Notes under the pieces: generated by a model | Seen by the model: the letters and a program-made list of their open reading frames with translations, nothing else | Told to the model about the DNA's origin: nothing | Database searches by the model: none | Translations under genes and position numbers: made by a program | Assembly (NCBI GenBank): GCA_037951105.1 | Contig: JBAMJV010011222.1 | Location: 27,099 to 91,098, forward strand | Source of the DNA: Echinarachnius parma | Taxonomy: Eukaryota; Echinodermata; Echinoidea; Clypeasteroida; Echinarachniidae | Length of the DNA stretch: 64,000 nt | Reading direction: 5' to 3' | Shown: positions 27,401-42,400 of the stretch, in pieces | Layout: each line of letters starts with the position of its first letter | How positions within the stretch are numbered: position 1 is the stretch's first letter

Positions 27401-30400
27401 GCGCATGGGATCTGTGTCTATCACAAGTACACAGACAACTCTGACATCATCAATGAAAGATTTGCTGTTAGTCTGTAGGTATAATTGCAAGGTCCTTTTA
27501 ATAATAAACCATTTGATTTTTGTTCAAAGATTTAAGGAATAAATTCTTTATCATGATATTCCAGATTATGCTTTGTACAATGCATTAAGTTTTATAATAT
27601 CAAGTGAAAATAAAAATACATGGTGTTAGTGTATTGATGCATGCTATTAAACACTTTTATTGTTTTCCTTTAGGTGGTAGTGTGTGAGTGCAGTACGGCC
27701 TGGTCAGGCGATTTCTGCCAACAGGACTACGATGCCTGCATAGACAGCCCCTGCTTTCCGGGAGTGACGTGCATCGACAATGCTGCCCCCACTACGGGCA
27801 ATCTCTGCGGCTCTGGCACATGCCCCAACGGACTGGTTGGTGACGGATTCAAATGTGCAGGTATGAATAGTTAGGCCAGGATATGTTTGTCTTAATTGGG
27901 CCTATCATGAAATAGCAAGAATCTTTTAGAACAACTAAGATTACTAAGATCGTGCCAGGGCAAAACTATTGTAACTTTTAAACATATTTGCATGCCAAGT
28001 GACTTGTTCATTTTTTGTGTTGCAAGACCAACTCAAAGTTTTATACATAAAAAATGACTGTGATGTTAGTTAGTGGCTCATTGTCCATATAATAGCTGCA
28101 TCCTTTAAAAAGCAAGACTGTTCAAGATTTCATTTGAATTATCAAGAATGTTAATGTGAGGTGAAATGCCTTCGTTCATGTAAGTGTACCTTTTTACAAC
28201 AAATCAACAATAATGTCTTGCTTGAAGTTCATATAATGCAGACCATGCAGAATATAAGTACTGTGGCAATTTGATATATCCGTCATCTCATGTTTAGATT
28301 TTGACGAGTGCGTGGAGTATGCCAACCGATCATTAGCCGAGGGTGGTCCAGCCTGCGAACAGATCTGTACCAACACACTGGGCTCCTATTACTGTGACTG
28401 CAATCCAGGCTATCAACTGCATCCAGATCTCAAATCTTGTATAGGTAAGTCAAAAAGTTGATCTATTGTGCATTATGCAGATGTATATTGGAGGATAAAT
28501 ATACTTTTTGTAGATTTTGATGAAAAGTGTTGGGTATTAGAAGGTGGTCTAGCCTGCAAAACAGATCTGTACCGATACACTGGGCTCCTACCACAGAGCT
28601 ACTTGTGTGAAGAAATTGATTTGTGAGCCAACCCCCAAATAATTTTGTTTACCTGACTAATTTTCTCAAAACAAGTTAGTAGGTCAAGTCACGGATAAAT
28701 GTTACCTGGCACTGAAACTTAATGCATCAAATACATCTTGACATTTTGATTGGTCGGTAAATAAAATTAGGATATTGAAGGTTACAGAATGAATGATGAC
28801 TATTCCTCGAGACTCAGTGAATCAGAAACTCTGTCATTGACATTGATAAAAGCCAACTAAAAATATTTGACTGTTTCCAAGAACATATTTTGAATGAGTC
28901 ACTATCTTTATAATATATTAAAATTATGGTTATAATGATCATGATGATGGTACTGCTGCTGCTGCTGCTGATGATGACGATGGTGGTGGTGATCCATAAT
29001 GGAGCCGACAACTAAATGATGATGATGATTATGATGGTGATGATCCATAATGGAGCCGACAACTAAATGATGATGATGATTATGATGGTGATGATCCATA
29101 ATGGAGCCGACAACTAAATGATGATGATGATGATTTTGATGGTGATCATGAATTATTAAGCCATTTTCATCTTCTCTCCCCAGATGACAACGAGTGTGAT
29201 CTGCAGACAGATGGATGTGACATCAATGCGGAGTGCACCAACACTGAGGGCTCTTACACATGCACCTGTAAGACCGGATACAGGGGCAATGGATTAACAT
29301 GTACAGGTGAGAATAATCACGGATCTTGAAGATGATGAAGAAGAAGATGAGGAGCAGAAGGAGGAGAAGGAGAATGTGGAAGAGGAGGAGGAAACACTAG
29401 GAAGAAGAGGGAAATGATGATGATGTTATTGTGATGATCATAATCGCAATGATGATTGTGATGGTGATGGTGATGGTGATGGTGATGGTGATGGTGATGG
29501 TGATGGTGATGGTGATGGTGATGGTGATGGTGATGGTGCTGGTGATGGTGATGGTGATGGTGATGGTGATGGTGATGGTGATGGTGATGGCGATGATGAT
29601 GGTGATGATTAATTAAAGAAATTGATTTTAAAACATGCATTGTTTCATTCATATGTGTAAGTCTTAAAGTACATGTATCTTTATAGGTTACCTTGAAGAT
29701 AGAGTATGAATATTGTTATTGTATATGGCACACATAACTTTTTTTGTTGTGCCATACATGTAAATACCAATTGCTATTCATTGTATTATATGCTATATAT
29801 TATATTTCAGATATTGATGAGTGTTTTGAGGTTGATCAGGCCTGCGATGCCAATGCAGACTGCAGAAACATCGCTGGGTCCTTCATCTGCGAGTGTGTGA
29901 CAGGATTCGAGGGAGATGGTCAGACATGCAATGGTAAGTGGCATATTGATATAATTTTTTTGGGGAAAAGGATTGTTTCATAACCTGTTCAATACTACAT
30001 TTGTGTATCTCCATAGACCAACTGCTGGACTATTTCCTTGACCAGCCCAAACCAGATTAATCTGATTGATTTCTTTTCAAGCCAATTAGGACATTATTTA
30101 CTTTTGCAGCCACTTCACTACAGCCAAAAACAAATTTATGAACATTATCAATTGTATCAATTTTGGTTGTGATTTATAAAGTTAAACAATTTGCAAACAT
30201 TTATGTCAAAAAATTTGTCATGCACCAACACAGGGAGTTATATTCTTCTGCTAATGCATTTGTTGCTGAGAGGGAAATGGCATAACAACATTGATGACCT
30301 ACATATATATTAACAAATGTCTAATTTGCATTTTAAAGGCAACACAAATAAATGTTGTCTACTGCAACACTAATGCTGCTTGCATCAACATGGAAGGATT

Positions 30401-33400
30401 GTTTCGCTGCACATGTTCTTTAAGAGGGCAATGGGCCACAGCTTGCACAAACATTAACAAGTGTTTGAGAGCACACTTCAAAATTAAATAGTTTTAAACT
30501 ATATTAAAGACTGATGTTTCCAACCTTTTTAAATTGTAGATGTGAATGAGTGCATTTGTAACCTCGACAACTGCGACACCAATGCTGCGTGCATCAACAC
30601 AGAGGGATCGTTCGGGTGCGCATGCTCTCCCTCGTGGCACGGTTGATAGGGTCACTGCCTGCACAAACATGAACGAGTGTTTGATGGCAGACTTCAAAAT
30701 TAAGTACTTGCAAACTTGATAAAGACTGATATTTCAAACCTTTTAAATCTGCAGATGTGAACGAGTGCACTCGTAACCTCGACAACTGTGACACAAACGC
30801 TGCGTGCATCAACACGGAGGGATCGTTCGGCTGTGCATGTTCTCCCGGGTGGGAGGGTAACGGCGTTACGACCTGCACGAACATCAACGAGTGTCTGCTG
30901 CCCTCTAGAGAGTGCCACCCCAGGGCGACGTGTCAGGACACGCAGGGGAGCTATGTGTGCACTTGCCCGGCTGGACTTGTTGGAGATGGAATCACTTGTG
31001 TTGGTAAGAACCAATCAGTGACAATAGAATGTAATCTGGAAAAGTGTTGATCAGTCTTACAGAGTGTTTTGCCTTTGGAGTCTCTCCCGTAACTGAGTAA
31101 ATTTCACCGAGGCACATTTACAAGTCAGGGGTTGTTTCACAAAGATCCCAAGTCGAACTTAACACTAAGTTGGACTTAAAAATTATGGAAAGCAATTTGT
31201 AGCTTTGTAATTAAACATATTCAAGAGCCCAAATGATTTTCAATCTACCTATATTCAATCTGTCCTTGACAATTGTTTACCTACCCTGCTGGGGTTGCAG
31301 GCGATTGGCGGCATAACTCGTGTTGGTATAATTGGACATGTGTTAGAAAATGGACACATGCTTCATCAAAATATTGACTGGTGATTAACTATATCCTACT
31401 ATCAACACAATCTCATATCTATTCTTTAAAAGTGTGAACCCCAAAATATGCAAGAAATCAGACACCATTTTAATTTTCCGTTTCTGTAAATCTCTATCCC
31501 TCTACAGACATAGATGAGTGTAGTACGGGGCTGGATGAGTGTGCCCAGGGTTCAAGCACCTGCCTCAACACACAGGGCTCATATGACTGCCGCTGCAATG
31601 CAGGGTACACCGGTGATGGTTTCACTTGCAATGGTGAGTTAATTATTGAAGGAATTCTCCGCTACAATAAATTTGTAACAAAAAAAAAAAAAAAAAAAAA
31701 AAAAAAGATGTCTGATTTCAAAAGACTTTTTGACATGTTATAATTTTCAGTTCCTACAATGTAGATGTAAATTCACAGTTTGTGCTTAAAGACAGTAAAT
31801 ATGTACTTTAAAACAATCATAATGAACATGTAAGCTTCTGCGTTTATCTCAAACTATTACTTGAAATATATCATTAATTTACAGCACTATAATGTTGGAA
31901 ATTTAATTCCCTTTCTTATCTATTATTACCCTTCAGATGTGAATGAATGCCAGTCCAATGTAGCGGTGTGTTCTGTCAACGCACTGTGTGGGAACACGGT
32001 TGGAGCGTTCAGCTGCCAGTGCAAGGCAGGCTTTGCAGGAGATGGTGTGACTTGCGTTGGTAAGTAACTTTACAAGAATTATTTGATGTAGATTATCATC
32101 CATCCAGTCAAAGTTAATACTATCTTATTATAAATCAAGAAGCTGGAAACTTACTATGTGTAAGGCGTGAAATCCCAAGATGTCTTTCACGCACTCTGAA
32201 TGCGGTGGTGCTTGACGATTCCTGCACATCCCTATAAAAGACCACCCTACACTTTGGAGAGTAGCCAGAAGAAGCCGGTAGTTCACCGGCGAAACGTCCC
32301 CTTAAACATAGTAAGTTTCCAGCTTCTTTATTTATAATAAGATGTTATTAACTTTACAAGAAGCTTTAATGGTTTTGCTCGAGAGAAAGATGACATCTTC
32401 TCAGTTCAGCCAGTAAACGAGGGAGATGACTCAGTAGGTTCCATAGCGAAAGCACAGGCAACAATTGCTCTGCTATTAATTTTGTTACTCTGAACCAACA
32501 AAGAAATCTAGCTCTAACAAAAAAAGATAACAATAAACCTTACCCTAACCCTTACCTTAATCTGAAGGCTATGTTAATTTTTTTTTTTACTGAATTGTAA
32601 AATTGATTTTATGTTTTTTATTGAATTATTTAATAATGCTCAAATACCCTTTCCATTCCAAATTCGGTCATTTCTGAGTCATAAAAGCAATCATAAAGCA
32701 GGAATCTACTGTGTATGTGACAATAGAAGTGTCCCTACCTTGGACTCTTTTAAATCACTGTTAAAACCTGTATACTCAATCATAATGTCGTTAATGTATT
32801 TGTTTTGTATGTCTGTATAAAGTTTTTGTTCTTTGGTTAATACTTCTCTCTTTTTCATTTCTCAGTGCTTAGAAACAGTGTATTAAAGGGGTCCACCAGG
32901 CAAAGAACAACACATAACTAACTGTTTTGGTACCGTTTTGTGATATCAAATAGATACCCAACATTTTGCAAAGGGTTGTGTAATTCATAAACAAAGCAAT
33001 TAATTTCCACCACTTACGGAACCACTACTATTTCCTGGTTCCATACGGGCCAAACATTTGCGAGTGCGCCAATGCTATTCACGCGTACATTTGGAGACAA
33101 TAGAATCCCGGGCGATTCGTTCGCTCTGGATAAAGTAGTCTCCGTACATGCAGACCCATGAATGCATGCTTTAGAATGGTGATGCGTTTTCCATTTATGT
33201 ATTTTTTTTCTGGAAACATATTTTTGTGAACTTGTTGATGGAATGGAATACTAAAGATGTTACCTTTCATTAATAAGAACATTATTTGTGGGTGGTGGTA
33301 CCCTTTAAGCACTATATAAATGTTGTATATTAATATTATTATTATTATTAATTGTAAAAGTCCCTCTCACAATGTACCTTTGATTGACATTTATCATTAT

Positions 33401-36400
33401 CTGTAATATTTTCGTTAGATATGAATGAATGTGCGGTTGGGACAGATGACTGTAACTCCACCCTTGGAATCTGCACCAACACCATTGGATCCTTCACATG
33501 CTCCTGTGTGTCGGGCTATACTGGGGATGGCAGAACATGCAATGGTAAGGAAATTAATAGAGATACATGTAAATGTAAGGAAGGGGAATCGTTTATCCAA
33601 TGACAATGTGTGTTAGTGTTAGAAAAAACTAAACTGTCCTTATATTTCTGCATTTAATGATGTTATGGTTACTTTAGATTTTACCATATAAACCCTCTTT
33701 TATTCTTTTGATCAATTAGTTTGGCAAATAGAGTTGATTTCCGTACCTTTCCCATTAATACTGCTTTATGGCTTTAACAGTGTAGCAATAATAGATCAAG
33801 AACAAAACAAAATATATATATATATTTTTGTATCCATGCAGACATCAATGAATGCACAACTGGAGCAGCTGACTGTGAGCAGACATGCACAAACACAGAA
33901 GGCAGCTTTGAGTGTTCCTGCACCGATGGATACCAGATCAACCCAGCTGAACCTAACATGTGTCTAGGTGAGCTATTAATGTATACTCAGTACAGTCAAA
34001 CCTGTCTCCGAAATCGATCCCCTGCAGAGACAAATCAATGTCATTAAACCTGTCTGTAGAGGTCACCTGGCTACAGTGGTCACTTTTCTTGTTTCCCTTT
34101 GGTGGTCATAACAAACCGGTTTGACTGTATTAAGTAAGTGCTCATGTCCCTTTCAATTATGCAAAACACTCTTGAAGTCTTCATGATTCTAGTTGATTCT
34201 GAAGAAATGTACATGTAGATGATGTAAATCTACAAAATAATATAGTTGGTAGCTTGGAGTGTTCCTGTACATATGGATACAAGATCAACCCAGCCGAACC
34301 CAACATGTGTCTTGGTGAGTTATGTAGCCCTTTCTCACTTCTCACTTCATCATTGCTATTGCATGCAGATCCACCCATTCAGGACTGGTCCAGTGAATAC
34401 TCGGGCCAGGGTCTATAGAGAATGCATGTTACAGCAACATCAGTCAGTCTTGAACGGGACAAAGTCAAGATTCTCATAAGACAAACCCACGCTTACTTTA
34501 GTTGATCGTCTAATGTGAATCTGGAAGTCTGTTCATATAATGTATTCTGATATTTTCAAGCTATTTATGTCTCATTAATGTTAGTATGAAGTTAATTTCT
34601 GTTTCATTTGACCCTCTTTAATTTCCTTCATCCTTATTTTTCCCTTTCGTTTTTGTAGATGAGGATGAGTGCATGTTGGGGATCAGTGCCTGCCCCCAGG
34701 GGTGTAACAACACAGTGCCTTCATTCTTCTGCTTCTGCTACGAGGGATTCATTCAAGACTCTGATGGCAACTGTGTCCGTGAGTACTCTTGTACATTATA
34801 TGTATAATGTGCTGTCATTGCTTTAACCTGGTGCCTAGGGGATTCTGGTGGATCCTTTAGGAATTCTATAGGTTTTAATCATTCTAGTAGTGAATGGGTC
34901 TGCATGTACGAAGACCACATTTGTCCCGAGCGAACGAATCGTCCGAGATTCGATTGTCTTCAAATGTACGTGTGAATAGAATTGGCGCACTCGCAAATGT
35001 ATGGCATGTACGGAACCATGAAATAATAATGGTTCCGTAAGTGGTGGTAATTAATTGCATTGTTTATGAATTACACAATCCTTCGCAAAATGTTGGGTAT
35101 CTATTTGATATCAAATCAGATGCTATAAGGTCTTTATTCAAGACTCTGTGTAACTTGTATCATGTGCGCTGTGCTATCATTGTTTTAACCTGTAAATACT
35201 CTGTTAACATCTTACTAAGATCATCAGACTAGAAATATCTTGTGAATTAGCATTTATTTAAAAATGGTTTGGATTTGTATATCAGATGCTATAAGGGCTT
35301 CATTCCAGACCCAGATGGCAACTGTATCCGTAACAGCACTTGTTTCATGTGTTGTGTGCTTTCATTGTTTTAACCTGCAAATACTCTGTTTACATCTTAC
35401 TAAGATCATAAGGCTGCACAAATCTTGTGATGTAGCATTTCAATAAAGGTGGTTCGAATTTGAAAATCAGATGCTATGAGGGGTTTGTTCAAGACTCAGA
35501 GGGGACTGAATCTGCCAGTACACTGGTATCGTCATAGTTTAAAATTGTATATGCTCTGTTTACATCTTACTAAGATAATCAAACTGCAAAAATCTTGTGA
35601 TCTAGCATTTATTTAAAGATAGTCAGTATTCCTAAAATTCATTAAAGACTCATAGGGGTCTGTATCTGGAAGGACATGTGTCATGTGCTACCATTGCTTT
35701 AAAGCTATGTACACTATGTTTACATCTTACTAAGATCATTAGACTGCAAAACATCTTGTGATTAAGCATTTATTTTAAAATTGTTCGGATTCGTAAATCA
35801 AATGCTATTATGGCTTCATTTAAAACACAGATGGAAACTGTGTCCATGATTACACTTGTATCATCTGCTGTTAACATCTTACTAAGATCTTCATACTGCA
35901 CAAATCTTGAGCTTTATTTAGATGAAAGTAATTTCTAGATTTATATATGTTTACCAAGTGGATACAAGCTTCTTCTTCTTCTTCTTCGGGGTAGACCTGT
36001 GTCCTTCAATCTTGAAGATTATTACAGGTATTATTACATATTAAAGCTATGTTTCATAGTTATTTGCTGTTTGTTCTAAAACTCTTTGCACATAATAGTG
36101 AATAATTTAACTATTTGTACCAACATTCTGTATTCATTCATAGCCGAGACAAGCTGTGTGTTAACTGTATGTACCAATGCTGACTGTGTGAACATCAACG
36201 GACAAGAGATGTGTATCTGTTTTAATGGATACAAACTTAATGCTACAGATAATACTACTTGCATTGGTGAGTTTAAATAATATTATATACTTACATGCTC
36301 AATGTTTTGTTTTGTTTTCTTCTATATATTGGTACATTTCTGTAGTTAAATGCAAAATGAATAAGTTTATAGAATACTACTAGTTTATAGAATAGTTTAT

Positions 36401-39400
36401 AGAAAACCGCTCAAGTGTTGATTTTTATTCAAATTGACAAAAAGAGTATAGAAATCTATACATCAATGACATCATACAGACAAGGAGTAACATATTACAA
36501 CACATGAAATTAAATATAAAAGGCTGTACATTTTTTGCAAATTAGGTAGCACAAATTAAGAGAAATCACTCAACCAAGACAAAATGTTGTTTTTCCGAAT
36601 CGACAAAAAACAAAAAACTGCAAAGCTGTTATTATTTGCTTGTTGTTATTTATTTGATTTGATTTGATTTGATTTGTATCCAGATACTGATGAGTGCACA
36701 GATTCTGAATACCCTGACATGTGCAGTCAGACTTGTATCAACACAGTAGGAGATTACAACTGCACTTGCTCAGCGGGATACATACTAGCGAGTGATAGGC
36801 GGACTTGCAGTGGTACGTATTGCAAACTTTTAAAAGTTAACCCGTTCACTTTGAGAATCTGAAATCCTCATAGACTTTGTGCATAGCCCATGTGGTTCCC
36901 GTAAGCAACGGGTTAAGTTTAGTTTATTTTCATTTCCAACCAATTTTCCAACGAAAGTTAGGATAATGGATTTCATTATATAAGGGATAATGAAATGGAA
37001 AATGGTGTGACATTCATTCCAATGTTTATCAAATGTATTTTAATTAAATTATATGTAATAATCCTAATTTAAAAGTCAAACAATTTAAAAATACCACATT
37101 GACAATAGAGTTGCAATCACAATTTCTCTCATATTAAAGATGTATACATTATATGTTGTCATAATGTTTATCCCATTCATAGATATCAATGAATGCCAGG
37201 ATGGTAGCAACACCTGTGACAGTGTTTCAGAAGTCTGTATCAACACCGAGGGGTCGTTTATGTGTATGTGTGCCTCAGGCTTCTCACTGAATGGATCCGT
37301 CTGTCAAGGTATGTATTCGTTGGTGTTTTTATGTTATTTCATTTTATTTTATTTTATTTTATTTGAATTGATTTACTGACTTTAATGATTGTGAAGTTGG
37401 TAGCAACACCTGTGACAGTCTTTTGGAAATCTGTGACTAGCTTCTCACAGAATGAATCAGTTTGTCAAGGTATGATATTGTTGTTTGCTTTGATTGAATT
37501 TGATTTGATTTGATTTGATTCAATTTAATGATTGCATAGATGGGAGAAACCAATGCAACAGTGTTGCATGATTTGATTTATAGTGATTTTGTGTTCCCTT
37601 TTTTCCCACCAGATATCAACGAGTGTGCCGATGTCTCTGTGTGTGGTAACAATGCCATCTGCACCAACGCCCCAGGCAGTTACGTGTGCAACTGTGTGGG
37701 TGGATATGATGGAGACGGGGTCTCATGTTTCGGTATGTGTTTTTTTTATTCATCTTTATTCATCTTGATTACATTTATTATTCTTTATTCATCTTTATTC
37801 ATCTTTATTCATCTTGATTACATTTATCCTTTCAATATCCATGTTAAACATTCACATTTGATTGTTATATTGATGTACTTTTTGTTTGGATAATAAAACA
37901 TCAAACTCAAACTCAAACTCAGTTAAATAACACAAGTATGTTTTGTTTTTAAACCCTCAAAAAAAGTTCTGCAATTCAAGTTTGACTGTTTATATATTAT
38001 CCTGCATTAGTTTGATATCATTGAAAAGCTATTCCCCTTTGCATTGATCCCCATTTGCAATAATTATGCAATCATGGAATGTGGATTATTACACCTAAAT
38101 ATGGGGTCAGGTCAAAAGTGAAATTTCGCAAAATGCATTGATATTGTCAACAGTGATTTCTCATTTTCTTTGTGTGTTTTTAATGAGGTTGAGGCGCGCA
38201 TGCATCTTGGTGTATTCTCCTTTTCTACAACATATTTCCCTTTTGATATTGTCCATTACAGATGTGGACGAGTGTTCGATCAGTAACGATTGCCATGAAT
38301 TTGCAGACTGCACCAACACAGAGGGATCTTACAACTGCTCCTGTCTCTCTGGTTACTATGGCAATGGGACATTCTGTCAAAGTGAGTATTCATTTCATGC
38401 AACCTTTCACTAATTCAATTAAAAAAATCAAATATCTTGACCAATTTAGCTTCTGACCAAGATTCTGCTAGGATGTAAATCTTAGGCTCCTATTAGCTAT
38501 CAAAATCATATATGCAAGGAATTATGGAAATATATATGGATTGATTCTGGAAGTATTCATGACATATGTGTGTGTACAGGGTATTCATGACATTCGTGAG
38601 CAGAGAGCAGAGTATTTTCATTTATCATAATTTTTCTACTTGTGATATTTACAAATATTATCTCTTTCTAGGTTGCTTTAGATTTTGTAAATGTTACTCA
38701 TGATTTATTACTTGCATTTCATATTCCCAATTCAGTCACCAGCATCTTACACAAACAACGTCTGGTTCAACTTGTAAACATGATCATTGTGGAATTCTTA
38801 GCGGCATCTCTCAATGTACTTCTGTTCTCTTTATACAGATATAAATGAATGTGTGAATGACACAACATGCATCGCACCAGCAGTGTGTGTTGATACGCCA
38901 GGCAGCTTCATCTGTGAGTGCCCGTCCGGCTATGACCCAACTGGAACAAGCTGCATTAGTAAGTCAAACGGCCACCATTGGCTGATCGAGGGATTTTTAA
39001 GGTGTTTAACTGAAATATAACAAACAAGCAACCAAACTAGGAAATATCGTGTTAGCATTAACATAAATGTTGGAACTTGTGCTTACAATTTTTTGTTAAT
39101 TTTCTGTATTCCATCTCTCAATTTAGAAAAATTTCACATGTTATTTAAAAAAAAAAAAGGTATCTAATTAAAGAGAAAATGTTGAGAATTTTACATAAAT
39201 GTGTAGTAAACAGATTATATCAGAATGACATTTGGATGCCTTGCACATCGTTCTCGTAGGGGCTAATATTCTTAGAGCAAGGTATCGTAACAAATATTAA
39301 GCTTCATCACTTTGTGTGATCCTTCCTACATTCCCTAAGTCAATTTCATATTCTTTGAGTTTTTGTCAGGTCTATGTAGCTTCTGACCGGCACGAGAGTT

Positions 39401-42400
39401 GAAAAGGTTTTCTGGAAAGAACCACAATCAATAGGGCCTTGAGGTTCAATGAATAGAGCACCAGTCAAGTCATTTTTAACAATTATTAAATCACAATTTG
39501 TTTTACCATAATAATTGCTTTCGGAATGTTAGTGTTGAGTCTTTTTTTTTTTTTTTTTACTTATCCCCCCTTTTCTTTTCCCTGACCTGTGCAGATATCA
39601 ACGAGTGCACGTTATCCGTGAATGACACAAGACGCCATCAGTGTGATGAGAATGCTCGGTGCATTGATCAACCAGGGTCCTATAACTGCTCATGTCTCAG
39701 TGGTTACCAAGGATACGGCTTGCAATGCCAAGGTAATTACAGATCTAAAACAATAGGCCCGTTCTCACTGGCGCAAATAATTGCGATGCAAATTTCGAAA
39801 TTTGCATCGCAATCCAAATTTTGAAAATAATCGTGATGAGGATTGCGATGCAAATCACAATAATTTCTGCGATTCAGAAATCATTGCGATTATTTGGATT
39901 TATCGTGATAATTTGGCGCGCGCTGCGTGTGTGAACGGTCAACAGAAGAATAATGTCGAGATTCTGATCGTGATGCAAATCGCGCTTAATAAGCCTGTGT
40001 GAACGGGCACAAATAATTTTTAAATTCTGATCGTGATGCAAATCCCGCTAAGTAAGCCAGTGAGAACAGGCCTAATGTTTTTACTTTTTATAGGAACTGT
40101 GTACTTCAGTACCTTTATGGTGCCAGACATCGTCAATGTGATTTGAATGCATGGCGTATTACTCAATCAGGGGCCTAAAACTGCTCATGTCTCAGTGGAT
40201 ACCAATGATATGGCTTGCAATGCCAAGGTATAAATCATATAAACATGAAACAAAAAAATCTTTAAATGACACCAGCTGTCATCAATGTGATGTAAATGCC
40301 CAGGATATAGATCAACTAGGGTCATATAACTTCTCTTGTCTCAGTGGATACCAAGGATATGGCTTGCAATGCACAATTAAAACAATCTACTCTCTAACAC
40401 AATCAAGTATTTATCTTTGTTATACTGTCATTCAATATTCCCCATAGATATCAATGAATGTGATGATGCCACTACCTGTGCAGCCAACTCGCAGTGTACC
40501 AATCTCGTGGGCTCCTTCTCCTGCTCCTGCGATGCTGGTTACCGCGGCGATGCCCGCATCCAGTGCAGCGACATCAACGAGTGTGTGGAGACGCCCAACA
40601 TCTGTGATGAGAACGCCAGCTGTAACAACACCATTGGCAATTATACGTGCACCTGTAATGCTGGCTTTGAGACTAATGGGACGCTCTGCATAAGTAAGTC
40701 TATTATTTGTTATCTATTATTTGTACTAATTGAATAATATTATACAACGTATGCAAATCAACTTGATGTATTGCATCGTCACACCTCACTTGGTCTTAGT
40801 GTTATGTACATTGTAACACCAGCGGCTTTAATGGAACCCTTTGCATAGGATATATTGTAAGTCCATACATGTTTTCACTTTCTTTACAATTGTATTAATG
40901 AAATAATATATGTCACACCTAAAATGTTAACGTCAATGGTGGCTATATCTCCATCTTCAATGCTGGATGTGAGTCTAATGGAACTATATTTGTTACGTCC
41001 ATTTTGAAATGATTGTATTCTTGCCGTTCACCACTAGATTTCCAGTTCAAATGTTTGAGTCGCTGTGAACAAAATCACAAGAGGACTCAGGTTGGAATTG
41101 ACCCCACGACCTGCATATAACCAGGCGCATCAGACATGCATCATAACCAGTGGCGTATCATAGTCTGACTGATTGGGGGGGGGGGGGGGCACACAAATTT
41201 TGTTTGGGGCACACCTCATGTATTTCTTTATTTTTTTCAAAAATTTTCCCCGTATGTTTCTTTTTTGTCATTATTTGGGGGGGGGGGGGGCACATGCCCC
41301 ACTTGTCGCTACGCCACTGGTTAAACGACTAGGCCGCTGAAATTTCCTGATGGATCGAACTTTGATATAAGCTTCTTGATCACCCAATATAGCAGCAGGT
41401 TTTCCTTTTCAGCCGTTTCCATTAAAAATGGATTTAGATTATTAATAATAATATTGGTGGCTACTTATATAGCGCACGTTTCGTCTTTCGATGCTCGCGG
41501 CGCATCACTATTATTACCCCTGTCATCAGATACATGAATAAATCTTATTTTCATTTTCTAATTTCCATTTAAAAAAATGTAATTAGATATCAACGAATGC
41601 CTTTACTCTGGATTGAATGACTGTGACACATTGGCAAACTGTTCAAAACTGTTCAAACTGTTACTGGTAGTTACGTCTGATTTGAACAGTTACAAAAATA
41701 ATAACAGTAAAATTTGTCCTTGTGAAGATGCAACCCTCATCTTATAGATCCAAAATAGGTTGTATTTTTATTTGTTTTATCCTTTAGATATCTATGAGTG
41801 CCTCGACTCCGGACTGAATGACTGTGACACATTGGCAACCTGTGCAGACACCCTAGGGAGTTATGTGTGCACTTGTCAGAGTGGCTTCATATCGGCTGAT
41901 GGGGCTAATGGCAGGCAGTGCGATGGTAAGAGACTATTTGACTATACGTTAACTTTTTAGTTAGATTTAGTTATGTTCTAAATCCAAAGCCATTCAAAGC
42001 AATTCATTTAACGTTTACTTTACAAATTGAATAAGCCACGAGAATCAGATCTGATTGTAAAAGCTCAAAACCTTTAATATCAGATTTATTTTTGCATTTC
42101 TATCCATCTCTGTGAATTATCCCTGATGTGTTTTCAATGACATTCATTTTGTATGTATAGTCTTTGATCACAGTTATGTGCGATCCTTATATACATGTTA
42201 TAAATGTTGTACAATTTTAATTTTGTTTGATATTTTCTTTGTGACCCTCCGTGTTCACTTGATGCATGCAGTCTACCTCATTGAGGTAAAAATAAATTTA
42301 TAAAAATGAAAAAAAATATGTATCATTTGCTCCCTTAGATTTGGACGAGTGTACTCTAGGCATCAGCACCTGTGATCCTGTGTCAGAGGTTTGCTTCAAC

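Noticed and set aside
30540..30645. EGF exon copy with good acceptor, nearly intact
   Set aside because: It has a TGA in the last loop and no usable donor, so it is treated as a decayed copy of exon 33.
31680..31707. A-run as the tail of a retroposed copy
   Set aside because: No target duplication or body sequence upstream; it looks like a simple A-run.
32640..32815. Possible LINE reverse-transcriptase end ([17 protein letters not shown])
   Set aside because: The resemblance is short and from memory; not enough to call a feature.
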